From NCBI RefSeq assembly GCF_032104385.1, contig NZ_DAMCHJ010000007.1:1-64000 (forward strand): a stretch of 64,000 nt of DNA, read 5' to 3'. This document shows, one piece after another, positions 51,715 through 59,927 of this stretch (position 1 is the stretch's first letter; each line of letters begins with the position of its first letter). Both the position numbers and the translations under genes were made by a program. Source of the DNA: Tissierella sp032104385. Lineage in GTDB: Bacteria; Bacillota; Clostridia; Tissierellales; Tissierellaceae. The notes below the pieces were generated by a model, which did no database searches, had not been told where the DNA came from, and saw only the letters and a list, made by a program, of their open reading frames with translations.

Positions 51715-52527
51715 ATGGCAATTACAACATTTAGAAAAAATATATGGGAAGCAAGATTAATAGCGAATTTTCACAGTGTATCAATAGCGGATGTTATTAC
51801 TACTAAACCAACAGATACACAAGGTGCAAAGATTATATTTAACAGAGTAGGTGCAGGTAGTGTTAAAGATTATACAGGTGAAATTGATTGGGCGGAAATA
51901 ACAACTACTCCAGTAGAAATGTTAATGGCTCAAAAGAAATACTTTGCTTTTGCGGTTGAAGATGTAGACAAAATAGGGTTAGCAGGAGAATTAATTGATG
52001 CAACTGTTAAAGAACATTCAGATGTTTTAGCAGAAATAATTGACGGTTATGTATTAGGAAAGGCAGTTGCAGGAGTTAAGGCAGCTAATAAAATAGGTAA
52101 TGCTACAACTAAGAAAACTATTGCTAAGGTAACTGAAGCATATGACTATATAGTTGATTTAGGTACTTTACTAGGAAAATCTAAAGTTCCTACAACTGAT
52201 AGATTTGTTGTAATAAACAATGATTACTTAAACTTACTTCAAAAGGATGATAGATTTACTAGAAATCCAGAAGTTTTAGCAAATGGCATTGTTGCTAATG
52301 CTAAGATAAATGGATTTACTGTAATAGTATCTGAAGAAGTTGCAGCAGGTAAGGTTGTTGCATTACATAAATCTGCATTAGGATATGGTAAAGCAATAGA
52401 TAATCTTGAAGCTATGAGATTACAAAATGCTTTCGCAGATGGAGTTAGAGGTCTTTGTGTATATGATAGTGTTGTATTAAGAGATGACGCTATTGCAGTG
52501 TTATTCTATGATGTAACATTAGCATAG
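51715..52527 (+). CDS. major capsid protein
   Basis: A 270-aa protein beginning MAITTFRKNIWEARLIANF, similar to capsid proteins that follow DUF4355 scaffolds in Firmicute siphophages. Segments KTADxP-like TTTPVEMLMAQKKYFAFAVE and the late VRGLCVYDSVVLRDDAIAVL fit an HK97-fold coat. ATG 51715, SD GAAAGAGAG. Confidence 0.88.
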   Translation: MAITTFRKNIWEARLIANFHSVSIADVITTKPTDTQGAKIIFNRVGAGSVKDYTGEIDWAEITTTPVEMLMAQKKYFAFAVEDVDKIGLAGELIDATVKEHSDVLAEIIDGYVLGKAVAGVKAANKIGNATTKKTIAKVTEAYDYIVDLGTLLGKSKVPTTDRFVVINNDYLNLLQKDDRFTRNPEVLANGIVANAKINGFTVIVSEEVAAGKVVALHKSALGYGKAIDNLEAMRLQNAFADGVRGLCVYDSVVLRDDAIAVLFYDVTLA

Positions 52528-52534
52528 TTAAATT

Positions 52535-52560
52535 AGAGGGGCTTTATGTCCCTCTTTTTA
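52535..52560 (+). terminator. capsid gene terminator/attenuator
   Basis: AGAGGG (52535-52540) pairs with CCCTCT (52550-52555), then T5. Typical attenuator behind a highly expressed capsid gene. Confidence 0.75.
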
Positions 52561-52582
52561 CTACTAAAAAGTAGGTGATTAA

Positions 52583-52891
52583 ATGTTAGAGTTATTAAAA
52601 AGTTTATTAAATATTACTGATGATAGTAAAGATACTGTATTAAATCATCATTTATCTAAAGCTAAAAAATCTATTCAATCTCATCTATGTTGGTCAGATG
52701 AAGAGTTTGCAAAAAGTGAAGCTAAATTTCAAACTCAAATTGTAGATTTGGCAGTTTACTATTATCAGAACAGAAACAATGCGGGAGTAATCCAACAGAG
52801 CCAAGGTAGCAGATCTCAAACTTTTGAGAGGGGTATTCCTAAAGAGATATTACAATCACTACCCTTGAGTCGTGTTAGGGCGGTGGGTTAA
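52583..52891 (+). CDS. head-tail connector protein
   Basis: A 102-aa helical protein (MLELLKSLLNITDDSKDTVL...) matching the size, position and N-terminal pattern of gp6/gp15-type connector proteins that extend the portal. ATG 52583, SD GTAGGTG. Confidence 0.8.
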   Translation: MLELLKSLLNITDDSKDTVLNHHLSKAKKSIQSHLCWSDEEFAKSEAKFQTQIVDLAVYYYQNRNNAGVIQQSQGSRSQTFERGIPKEILQSLPLSRVRAVG

Positions 52892-53200
52892 ATGTTCTAC
52901 GATAAAGAAATATCTATACTAAACGATACTGGTTATGTAGATGAAGGCGGTCTTTGGGTTGAAGGTGAAATAACTACAATTAAAACCATTCAATGTGATG
53001 TTCAACCACATACTCAAAAAATGAATTATAGGGACTTTAGTTATGATAAAGATGCTAAATATAAAGTATTTTGCGACCCTGATGAATTATTAAAGCTAGG
53101 TACTCAAGTCAGATACAAAGATAATATATACTATCTTGTTGAGATTAAAGATTGGGATGATTATCTAATTCTATTACTTGACGATAAGAAGGTGGCATAA
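52892..53200 (+). CDS. head closure (stopper) protein, SPP1 gp16-like
   Basis: A 102-aa mainly beta protein (MFYDKEISILNDTGYVDEGG...) with the features of head-closure proteins: small beta barrel and late YLVEIKDWDDYLILLL. Adjacent to the connector stop; the stop overlaps the next gene. Confidence 0.78.
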   Translation: MFYDKEISILNDTGYVDEGGLWVEGEITTIKTIQCDVQPHTQKMNYRDFSYDKDAKYKVFCDPDELLKLGTQVRYKDNIYYLVEIKDWDDYLILLLDDKKVA

Positions 53201-53508
53201 TGACTAAAGGAATAACAATCGAGGAAGCTAAAAAACAAATGCATGATAAAGTTTTAAGAGCTATGAAAGAAGTGGGCATGGAATTAGAAGCAGAAATTAA
53301 ATTAGTAACTCCAGTTGATACTGGTGCGTTGCGTAGGTCAATCACCAATAAAACAGAGGATAAAGGTGACACAATAGAAACGGAAGTCGGTTCTTATGGA
53401 ATTGAATATGCTTATATTGTAGACCAAAGAGTCCCATATCTTGAATCTACAGTTGATTCTAATTTAGAAAATATCCGTAGAAAAATGGGGGAGGTGTTGT
53501 CAAAATGA
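53200..53508 (+). CDS. HK97 gp10-like tail component
   Basis: A 102-aa protein with the gp10 signature TPVDTGALRRSIT (about 46-58) and a late YIVDQRVPYLE. Involved in head-tail joining. Start ATG overlaps the previous stop (ATAATG); ends with TGA, the only phage gene here that uses TGA as its normal stop, at an overlap with the next ATG. Confidence 0.88.
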   Translation: MTKGITIEEAKKQMHDKVLRAMKEVGMELEAEIKLVTPVDTGALRRSITNKTEDKGDTIETEVGSYGIEYAYIVDQRVPYLESTVDSNLENIRRKMGEVLSK

Positions 53509-53882
53509 TTAAACTATTAAGGCAACATCTATTTAAAAATGTAAATCTAATATCTATGTTAGATAAAAATGACAGTATATTTTATATAGATAAACCTGAA
53601 AAAAGAGATGATAAAACTTATATAGTTATAAAAGACAAACTATTATCAGGTCAATATATTGAAGAATATCAATTAACATTTCACATAGTAAGTCCTACTC
53701 CTCAAAAGGTTAAGGATACAGAAAGAGAAGTAATTGATTATTTGAATGACCCTAGAGGGGAAAAGATTATTAAAAATGATGATACATTTATAAGAAATAT
53801 TCAGGTTCTAAATGGTGGCGGTACAATAAGAACACCAGAAAATGACTATCTTAGTGTAGTCTATTTTATTGTAAGAAAATAA
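53505..53882 (+). CDS. tail completion/terminator protein
   Basis: A 125-aa protein (MIKLLRQHLFKNVNLISMLD...) in the tail-terminator position, with a mixed alpha/beta pattern and a final YLSVVYFIVRK strand. Overlaps the gp10-like gene by 4 nt. Such proteins cap the tail tube. Confidence 0.75.
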   Translation: MIKLLRQHLFKNVNLISMLDKNDSIFYIDKPEKRDDKTYIVIKDKLLSGQYIEEYQLTFHIVSPTPQKVKDTEREVIDYLNDPRGEKIIKNDDTFIRNIQVLNGGGTIRTPENDYLSVVYFIVRK

Positions 53883-53905
53883 ATTAAAGAAAGCGAGTGG
53901 TTATA

Positions 53906-54469
53906 ATGACATTACATAGACAAGAAAGTGATCCTATAGTATTAGGTTCAGGAGAATTATATTTGGGGAAGGTTGCTAATGTTGAAAGTGCAACAGAGGT
54001 TGAAATTGAAGCAGCTTTAAAAAATGTGGGTGCAATTGAAAGTGGTGCTACGTTACAATATAGTCCAACTATCAAAGAAATAAAGAGTGCTAACAGAGGG
54101 ACAATAATGACATTTGTATCAGAAGAATCTGTCAAGTTTAATTGTGGAATAATGACATGGTTAATTGATAACCTTGCAAATTTAGCACCTGCAACAGTAA
54201 CTGAAGATACTGTAAAAGGTACCAAAACGATTAAAATCGGTGGTAAAGGATGAATTCCGATAAATTACCTGAGATTTGTTCACAGAAAGAAAGATGGTTC
54301 AGGAACTTTAACAGTAAATATCTATAAGGCTCAAGCTACTAACGGATTCCAATTTACATTTGATAATGAAAATCCATTAGTGTTGAATTATGAGTTTACT
54401 GCATTGTCAGATAGTGAAGGAAATCTAGTTGAGATAATTGAATCATTTCCAGTAGAAACAGGTGAATAA
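53906..54469 (+). pseudogene. major tail (tube) protein with in-frame TGA
   Basis: From ATG 53906 a frame of 188 codons runs to TAA 54469 but has one in-frame TGA at 54251-54253 after KIGGKG. The continuation (IPINYLRFVHRKKDGSGTLT...) is clearly coding and in the same frame, with the Ig-like/tube ending expected of siphophage major tail proteins. A Trp (TGG) or Gly-type codon is the likely original. Either a nonsense mutation or stop-codon readthrough. Confidence 0.8.
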
Positions 54470-54472
54470 TAT

Positions 54473-54494
54473 GGGCTATTAATTAGCCCTTTTT
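54473..54494 (+). terminator. terminator after major tail gene
   Basis: GGGCTA pairs with TAGCCC, followed by T5. Confidence 0.75.
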
Positions 54495-54546
54495 AGTTTA
54501 GTCGACTACATTAAAAATAATGAAATAATAGGAGAGTGTTTATAGA

Positions 54547-54876
54547 ATGGCAAAAATAATAGATTTAAGTGTATTGGTTCAAGAACCTTTAGTGTTTACA
54601 TTACCAAACAAAGATGAATTTAATATCCCTGGGGAAGTAAATACTGATTTTGTTTTAAAGATATATAAACAACAAGCAGAATTACAAAAGGCAGATGGCT
54701 TTGAATCTCAGTTAAAGGGATTACAGAGTATAGTTTTAACTATATTGCAATTAGATAAGTCTAAGACAATTAACTTAAAATATATTCAAGAAAATTTAAC
54801 GGACATTAGATATTTAAAAATCATAATGGAAGAGATGATGAAACATATAAACGAGGTGCAGAATAACCCAAACTAG
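54547..54876 (+). CDS. tail assembly chaperone G-like product (0 frame)
   Basis: A 109-aa protein (MAKIIDLSVLVQEPLVFTLP...) in the tail-chaperone position between the tube and tape-measure genes. It ends at TAG directly after a CCCAAAC slippery site, so it is the short product of a G/GT pair. ATG 54547 with SD GGAGAG. Confidence 0.88.
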   Translation: MAKIIDLSVLVQEPLVFTLPNKDEFNIPGEVNTDFVLKIYKQQAELQKADGFESQLKGLQSIVLTILQLDKSKTINLKYIQENLTDIRYLKIIMEEMMKHINEVQNNPN

Positions 54877-55184
54877 TAATCCCCGACATTCAATTAAGAA
54901 GTAATAATAGTAATGTTGGGGATAGCCAATATAAAGAACCAGAAATTGAATATATGAGAAATATTGCATTTCTTACTAAAGAATATGGTATGTCTTATAA
55001 AGAAATAATGGAGTTACCATATGCAGTATTCTTAAGTTATTTAAAATGGGCAAGAATATTCCAACTTGAACAAACTCAAGAGGGTAGAGATGCATTATAT
55101 AAAGAAAGTGCAATTCACCAAACGGAACCAGATTTTGGGAAATTAAGACAATTAAACGGTTACGAAACAAGGGCTATTGAGTAG
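54547..55184 (+). CDS. tail assembly chaperone GT-like fusion made by -1 frameshift
   Basis: The 0 frame and the -1 frame join at CCCAAAC (54867-54873). In the -1 frame translation continues LVIPDIQLRSNNSNVGDSQY then KEPEIEYMRNIAFLTKEYG to TAG 55184, giving about 212 residues. The -1 frame is open across the junction. This mirrors lambda gpG/gpGT, where the fusion fraction controls tape-measure assembly. The ATG at 54954 has no SD and is not a separate start. Confidence 0.85.
54867..54923 (+). promoter_or_regulatory. programmed -1 frameshift signal
   Basis: Slippery heptamer C-CCA-AAC (54867-54873) lies immediately before the 0-frame TAG. After a 5-nt spacer comes a 12-bp stem with one G-U pair (54879-54890 with 54912-54923) and a 21-nt loop. 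Confidence 0.9.
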
Positions 55185-55208
55185 TTATTACTCTTTAGCC
55201 TTTTTTTT
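55171..55208 (+). terminator. terminator overlapping the chaperone gene end
   Basis: GGCTA plus GAGTA pair with TACTC plus TAGCC across a small internal loop, followed by T8. Confidence 0.75.
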
Positions 55209-55241
55209 ATGATTTTTTCAGAAGTGAAAGGATGTGAGAAA

Positions 55242-57395
55242 ATGGCAAAGATAGATTTAGCGGCATATGTCGCCAAGATAGAAGCCGATACATCTGGATT
55301 GAATACTGGACTTGACCAAGCAGATGGGCTAATCAAAGGTAAAATTGATGGTATGGTCAACTGGTCTAAAGTTGCAATAACTGGTCTTGTTGCAGGTGTA
55401 GTTGCAGGTATTGGTGTAACTATCAAGAAAGGTATAGATAGTTTTATTGAATTTGAAAATCAGATGAATTCAGTATATACATTATTACCTGATATAACAG
55501 AGGAAGCAATGGGCAAAATGGAACAACAAGTAAAAGATTTGTCTAAGGAGATGGGTGTATTACCTAACGAGTTAATTCCTGCACTTTATGAGTCATTATC
55601 TGCGGGTGTAAGTGATGAAAATGTGTTTAATTTCTTGGAGGTAGCACAAAAAGGTGCTATTGCAGGTGTAACTGAAACATCAACTATGGTAGATGGTCTA
55701 ACATCAATCCTCAACACTTATCAACTTGAAGCTACTGAAGCAGGTAAAATATCAGATATAATGTTCCAAACAATAAAGTTTGGTAAAACAAGTGCAGATG
55801 AATTAGCTAATTCTCTATATAATGTAATACCTACTGCATCAAGTTTAGGAGTGTCATTTGAAGAGGTTGGAGCAGGACTTGCAACTATAACTGCCCAAGG
55901 TACACCAACAAGTGTTGCAACTACTCAAATGCGACAAATGTTCGTTGAGTTATCAAAGGAATCTGCAAAGACTTCTCAATTATTTAGAGAATTAAGTGGG
56001 CAATCCTTCAAAGAATTTATTGCATGTGGTGGAAGTGTTCAAGATGCTTTAAAGATGTTAGAAGGATATGCAAAAGATAACAATATAGCCATTAATGATT
56101 TATTCGGTAGTGTGGAGGCTGGTAATGCAGCTCTTCAATTAACAGGTGGTTCAACAGAACTATTCGCTAGAAATCTAGGTGAGATGGCTAATAGTGCGGG
56201 TGCTACAGAAATGGCATTTGAAACTATGGATGGCGGTATCGGTAGAAGTATAGAAAAAATAAAAGTCGGTATGTCGGGAATGATACTAGATTTAGGTGAA
56301 AAGTTATCTCCTGCAATATCAAATGCAGTTGATTATGTATTAGATGCTATGCCAACTATTGAAGTAGTTGTAGAAACTACATTTAATGTAATGGGTGAAG
56401 TAATTAAAGTATTTATTGGTGTTATAGATTGGTTAGTAGAGAATCTAGTTCAGTTTTACAAGGATAATGAAGAGATTTTCAATGATGTAGCTGAAACTAT
56501 AAAAACTATATTTGATTTAATTATCGAAGTAGTAAAAATGTTCATATTCTTGTTTCGATCTATTTGGGATAGATATGGTGAATACATAATAAATTATACG
56601 AAAACTGTATGGGAAATTATCAGTACAATATTTCAAAGTACATTAGAGATAATTAAAGGAATATTAGACTTTTTTATCGGATTATTCACTGGAGATTGGG
56701 AGAGGATGGGGCATGGATTAGTTAGTATTGCTAGTAACTTTTGGGATTTGATTAAAAATGTATTTAATCTATCATTAGAAGCTATAAAAACTTACTTAAC
56801 ACTTGCAATAACTGCATTTACTGATTTAGCAATATCTATTATGATGGGTTTATGGGAAGGATTTAGATCAGTATGGGAATCTATAATAGAATGGTTTAGT
56901 GATATATTTAGTGCATTATTTGAATGGTTAAGGAGTACAGTGTCGGATTTTTTCCATATTGGATATGATATGTTTGGAAATATGTGGGATGGTATGAAGG
57001 ATATCTGGACAAGTATGAAGAAGTGGGTTGAAGATAAAGTTAGTTGGTTAAAAAGCAAGCTAAGATTTTGGGAAGAGACTGAAAGAAAAATGAGCAAAGG
57101 TGGGGGAGGTAGTTTCTCTGCACCTATGCCGGGTGGTAGTGCTAAGGCTGCATCTTATGATGTTGGTACTAACTTTGTTCCAATGGATGGATTAGCCTTT
57201 TTACATCGTGGCGAACAAGTTATACCTGCATCTATGCAAGGCAAACCATATAACCCAGAGCCAACTACAGAAATAACAGAAAATCACTATCATATCTCTA
57301 AATTAGAATTTCCAAACGTAAAAGATGCTAGAGAAATAGAAAGTGCAATAAGCACTTTATCAACATATGCAAAACTATGGGCTAATAAAATATAA
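55242..57395 (+). CDS. tail tape measure protein
   Basis: A 717-aa protein with the TIGR01760-type TMP domain (about 55-330; GMSGMILDLG near 345), a hydrophobic and aromatic central region with several membrane-like segments (about 375-600) and a GGGG-rich segment before the C-terminus (KMSKGGGGSFSAPMPGGSA). Sets tail length; 717 residues implies a short tail, roughly 100 nm by the usual 0.15 nm per residue. ATG 55242 follows AAAGGATG. Confidence 0.92.
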   Translation: MAKIDLAAYVAKIEADTSGLNTGLDQADGLIKGKIDGMVNWSKVAITGLVAGVVAGIGVTIKKGIDSFIEFENQMNSVYTLLPDITEEAMGKMEQQVKDLSKEMGVLPNELIPALYESLSAGVSDENVFNFLEVAQKGAIAGVTETSTMVDGLTSILNTYQLEATEAGKISDIMFQTIKFGKTSADELANSLYNVIPTASSLGVSFEEVGAGLATITAQGTPTSVATTQMRQMFVELSKESAKTSQLFRELSGQSFKEFIACGGSVQDALKMLEGYAKDNNIAINDLFGSVEAGNAALQLTGGSTELFARNLGEMANSAGATEMAFETMDGGIGRSIEKIKVGMSGMILDLGEKLSPAISNAVDYVLDAMPTIEVVVETTFNVMGEVIKVFIGVIDWLVENLVQFYKDNEEIFNDVAETIKTIFDLIIEVVKMFIFLFRSIWDRYGEYIINYTKTVWEIISTIFQSTLEIIKGILDFFIGLFTGDWERMGHGLVSIASNFWDLIKNVFNLSLEAIKTYLTLAITAFTDLAISIMMGLWEGFRSVWESIIEWFSDIFSALFEWLRSTVSDFFHIGYDMFGNMWDGMKDIWTSMKKWVEDKVSWLKSKLRFWEETERKMSKGGGGSFSAPMPGGSAKAASYDVGTNFVPMDGLAFLHRGEQVIPASMQGKPYNPEPTTEITENHYHISKLEFPNVKDAREIESAISTLSTYAKLWANKI

Positions 57396-57410
57396 AAAGT
57401 AGGTGATAAT

Positions 57411-57680
57411 ATGACGAGATGGCAAATACGAGACGAAATACTTAAATCTATAGATACACTTGTTGATTATAAATTAAAATATCTTAAATTTAATAATATG
57501 ATTTATGGATTAATAACAGAAATTGTTGATGATAATACATATAGGGTGAAAATGTTTGGTAGAGAAGAGATGCTTAAATCAATTAATAATGAGAGATATG
57601 AGGTTGGGGATGTTGTATTTGTTGTAGTTTGGAATAATGATTATTCAAATAAGACAATTGTATGTAAATCTACAAGATAG
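57411..57680 (+). CDS. small phage tail/baseplate-region protein, beta-rich
   Basis: An 89-aa protein (MTRWQIRDEILKSIDTLVDY...) with an OB-like beta pattern (YGLITEIVDDNTYRVKMFG, EVGDVVFVVVWN). It sits just after the tape measure where distal tail genes should begin. ATG 57411 with SD AGTAGGTG. Family uncertain. Confidence 0.65.
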   Translation: MTRWQIRDEILKSIDTLVDYKLKYLKFNNMIYGLITEIVDDNTYRVKMFGREEMLKSINNERYEVGDVVFVVVWNNDYSNKTIVCKSTR

Positions 57681-57710
57681 GGTTGCTTTTATAGTAGCCC
57701 CTTTTTTATT
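57678..57710 (+). terminator. terminator after last tail gene
   Basis: GGGTTGCT pairs (two G-U) with AGTAGCCC, followed by T6. Confidence 0.65.
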
Positions 57711-57724
57711 TTGGATGTGATAAT

Positions 57725-57799
57725 GTGAATATACAGTGGAAGGACAGCCAAAATGTAAAGATAAATAGCACTAATGCATCTGCAATAATAGAAGATTAA
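57725..57799 (+). pseudogene. 24-codon start of a truncated tail gene
   Basis: GTG 57725 opens MNIQWKDSQNVKINSTNASA then IIED and TAA. The SD (GGATGTGATAAT) and composition look like the start of a tail gene that is abruptly cut; probably the deletion point of the distal tail and lysis modules. Confidence 0.4.
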
Positions 57800-57902
57800 A
57801 GTGAACTTTTACATAAAACTATCAAAAAAAGAAGGACTTTTCAAGTGCTATGTGGTATATATAAGGTGTAGAAAAAGTAAAAGGGATAAGGGGGATAATG
57901 AT

Positions 57903-58703
57903 ATGAGTACAGATAAAGGGAGATTTAAAAAAAATGATATTCTTTATAAATATGAGCAATTAAATAGATTTCAAAAGTTAGTAGTAAATATTCTTTTAAT
58001 AGTAATAATTATAACACCAATTATTTTTAGAGCAAGATTACATTCAATAAAGACACTTGAAAAATCTATAATATCCAAGGTGGAAAACTTGGCAAAAGAA
58101 GAAAGTTATAATTTAACGGATGCCGTACCTACTATAACATACAACGGTATTTGGGACAGTGGATATGGAAAATATAGAAGATATAAATTAACTGTTTTTA
58201 GTTCGGATTTTGAAAAACTTAACAATGATAGTAAATATAGTTTTATTGATGCATTAGATGGAATAAAAGGTAAGACAATTGTTTCTGGAGAAGTTATTTC
58301 AGATGATAATGTTTATAAGGTATCTAGTGGTATATTAGAAAAAAATGATGAAGAACACTATGTTACTGTTGCCAAAGCAAAAGAAAGAAAAGAACAGGAA
58401 AAACAAAAAGAAATAGAGGATAATAGAAAAAATCCATTTGAATTTGAGGGTGTAAAAATGACTGTAAGTGGCAATTATATTTACTATACAGGATATGTAA
58501 AAAATATTAGTGATTTAAAATTTTTTTATATAAAAGTTAAAGCAACCTATTATGATGAAAATAAAGATGTAATTGATACTGATTGGACTTATGCAGTAGG
58601 TAGTGAAGGACTTTCACCTAATGATAGAAAAAGTTTTGAAATAATGACAAAATATAATGAAAGTGTCACACAAGGTAGCTTGAGTGTATTAGATTATGAA
58701 TAA
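57903..58703 (+). CDS. membrane-anchored FxLYD-domain protein (prophage cargo)
   Basis: A 266-aa protein with one membrane segment (KLVVNILLIVIIITPIIF, about 25-42), a Lys/Glu-rich linker and a C-terminal FxLYD-type domain (about 180-266: VSGNYIYYTGYVKNISDLKF, YYDENKDVIDT). Such extracellular beta domains are common in Firmicutes. ATG 57903 follows AAGGGGG. Probably a moron gene expressed in the lysogen. Confidence 0.75.
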   Translation: MSTDKGRFKKNDILYKYEQLNRFQKLVVNILLIVIIITPIIFRARLHSIKTLEKSIISKVENLAKEESYNLTDAVPTITYNGIWDSGYGKYRRYKLTVFSSDFEKLNNDSKYSFIDALDGIKGKTIVSGEVISDDNVYKVSSGILEKNDEEHYVTVAKAKERKEQEKQKEIEDNRKNPFEFEGVKMTVSGNYIYYTGYVKNISDLKFFYIKVKATYYDENKDVIDTDWTYAVGSEGLSPNDRKSFEIMTKYNESVTQGSLSVLDYE

Positions 58704-58811
58704 TATAAAAGAGGATTAAATATATGATTGATTTAGTTAAAGCAGTAATTGATTTTAGTGAAAATTAACTTAAATAAACTATAAAAAAGGATATAACTGG
58801 GAGGAGATTTT

Positions 58812-59198
58812 ATGAAAAACAATAGAATATTACTTTTATTGTTGATTTTGGCACTAGCATTAGGGATTTCAAATGGATGTGTTGGCAATAATAAAGTTCA
58901 ATTTGAAGGAGTAGAAAATAAAAAACTAACTAAAGACTTAATTGAATTAAGAGATTTAATAATTAGTAGTATAAAACATAAAAAATACATGGAAGACGAC
59001 ATTGATAAAATACTAGAGAAAATCAGTGACAAAAAATATCAAGAAAAATTAAATGATATAGAAATTCAACTAATAAATAACATTAACAATGTCAAAGAGC
59101 ACTTAAAATATGACTTAACCAATGGTGAAAAAATAATAACCAGTTCAACATATGAAAAGATAAACTGGTTATTACAAGCCACAACCGAAAAACCATAA
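58812..59198 (+). CDS. putative lipoprotein (prophage cargo)
   Basis: A 128-aa protein with a signal segment (RILLLLLILALALGI) and lipobox SNGC placing the lipidated Cys at 23; the mature part is charged and helical (about 30-128). No family recognised. SD GGGAGGAG, ATG 58812. Surface location in the lysogen would suit a superinfection-exclusion role, but nothing shows this. Confidence 0.75.
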   Translation: MKNNRILLLLLILALALGISNGCVGNNKVQFEGVENKKLTKDLIELRDLIISSIKHKKYMEDDIDKILEKISDKKYQEKLNDIEIQLINNINNVKEHLKYDLTNGEKIITSSTYEKINWLLQATTEKP

Positions 59199-59213
59199 TC
59201 TTATAAACTTATT

Positions 59214-59239
59214 TAGAGCCAATTTAGGCTCTATTTTTA
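59214..59239 (+). terminator. terminator
   Basis: TAGAGCC (59214-59220) pairs with GGCTCTA (59227-59233), then T5. Confidence 0.8.
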
Positions 59240-59261
59240 GATAAAATGTAGAAAGGGTGTG

Positions 59262-59486
59262 ATGAAGATATATGAAATAATAGATAAACAAGGAGTAGAG
59301 TGTCTATTTTGTGAAAAATCAACCTCTGTAACCATTGGAAACACTACATCACAGAAAGGCATTTCTCCACAGGATGCCCTATTTCGTTTTAGCCATACGA
59401 TAGCATTAGATGAAAATAATCATGCCTTAAATCGCCTTCTACAGAGAATACATATTTTTAGTAGATTGGGATGTTGTACATGGTAA
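59262..59486 (+). CDS. small protein with Cys pairs, unknown
   Basis: A 74-aa protein (MKIYEIIDKQGVECLFCEKS...) with CxxC near residue 14-17 and a terminal CCTW. ATG 59262 or GTG 59259, SD GAAAGGG. It could be a small zinc-binding phage protein or a truncated gene. Last prophage ORF before attR. Confidence 0.5.
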   Translation: MKIYEIIDKQGVECLFCEKSTSVTIGNTTSQKGISPQDALFRFSHTIALDENNHALNRLLQRIHIFSRLGCCTW

Positions 59487-59544
59487 TTTACTATGATATA
59501 CTTTAAATATAAACTAATATTATGTAGTATTGGACTATGATAAA

Positions 59545-59564
59545 CATATAGAATATAGAGTGTT
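59545..59564 (+). repeat. right-end copy of the integrase-site repeat
   Basis: CATATAGAATATAGAGTGTT matches the left-end unit CATATAGAATAGGAGTGTT with one short indel, 1 nt before attR. Likely integrase arm-type site. Confidence 0.65.
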
Positions 59565-59565
59565 C

Positions 59566-59739
59566 GTTAAGGATGGTCTAGCTGCAGCGAGTTATGAATT
59601 TGCCATGGCAGAACTTACTTATATTCCACAAAATACAGTAGAATTAACTAATCCAGATGATATTAAAAATATGGAGAAACTAATAGATATGCTTGAAGAT
59701 AATGACGATGTTCAAGAAGTATACCATAACTGGGAGATG
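59566..59739 (+). repeat. attR: 174-bp direct repeat of the yebC 3' end
   Basis: Identical to 30178-30351. Confidence 0.95.
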
Positions 59740-59754
59740 CCGGAGGAAGAGTAA
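59566..59754 (+). pseudogene. yebC: displaced 3' end of host yebC
   Basis: The last 58 codons of YebC in frame, ending NWEMPEEE, without the 5' part. Upstream in-frame codons come from phage DNA, so an ORF starting at 59530 is fortuitous. The MPEEE ending probably represents the original host C-terminus. Confidence 0.85.
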
Positions 59755-59786
59755 TTTTATAAAGTCCTAATGAATACAAAGAGTAT

Positions 59787-59827
59787 AAAAAAGATGTAAT
59801 AGGAGCTGAAACTATTGCATCTTTTTT
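59787..59827 (+). terminator. original yebC terminator
   Basis: A 16-bp near-perfect stem (59787-59802 with 59812-59827) ending in T6, 30 nt after the displaced yebC end; now 29 kb from the active yebC. Confidence 0.85.
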
Positions 59828-59927
59828 ATACAAATTAAAAAATAAGTCATAAAAAGGAAGGACAAACTATATAAATATAATGAATACTGATATGAAGGAG
59901 CAAAACAAGAAGAAAAGGGGGAGGGAA

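Larger units (their letters stand above)
30178..59739 (+). mobile_element. prophage (about 29.4 kb) integrated in yebC
   Basis: Bounded by 174-bp direct repeats of the yebC 3' end, with integrase just inside the left end and a full head-tail gene order (terminase, portal, scaffold, capsid, connectors, tail tube, tail chaperone, tape measure) on the right. Nearly all genes point right except one repressor-like gene. No distal tail, holin or endolysin genes were recognised, and the replication and tail tube genes are interrupted, suggesting a defective siphovirus-type element. Confidence 0.93.

Noticed and set aside
30509..57710. Alternative genetic code (TGA = Trp) in the prophage
   Set aside because: Only one gene has an in-frame TGA, another phage gene uses TGA as its stop, and no suppressor tRNA was found.
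59530..59754. An ORF starting MDYDKHIEYRVFVKDG at the right end
   Set aside because: Its main part is the displaced yebC 3' end; the upstream codons are phage attachment DNA and there is no SD.
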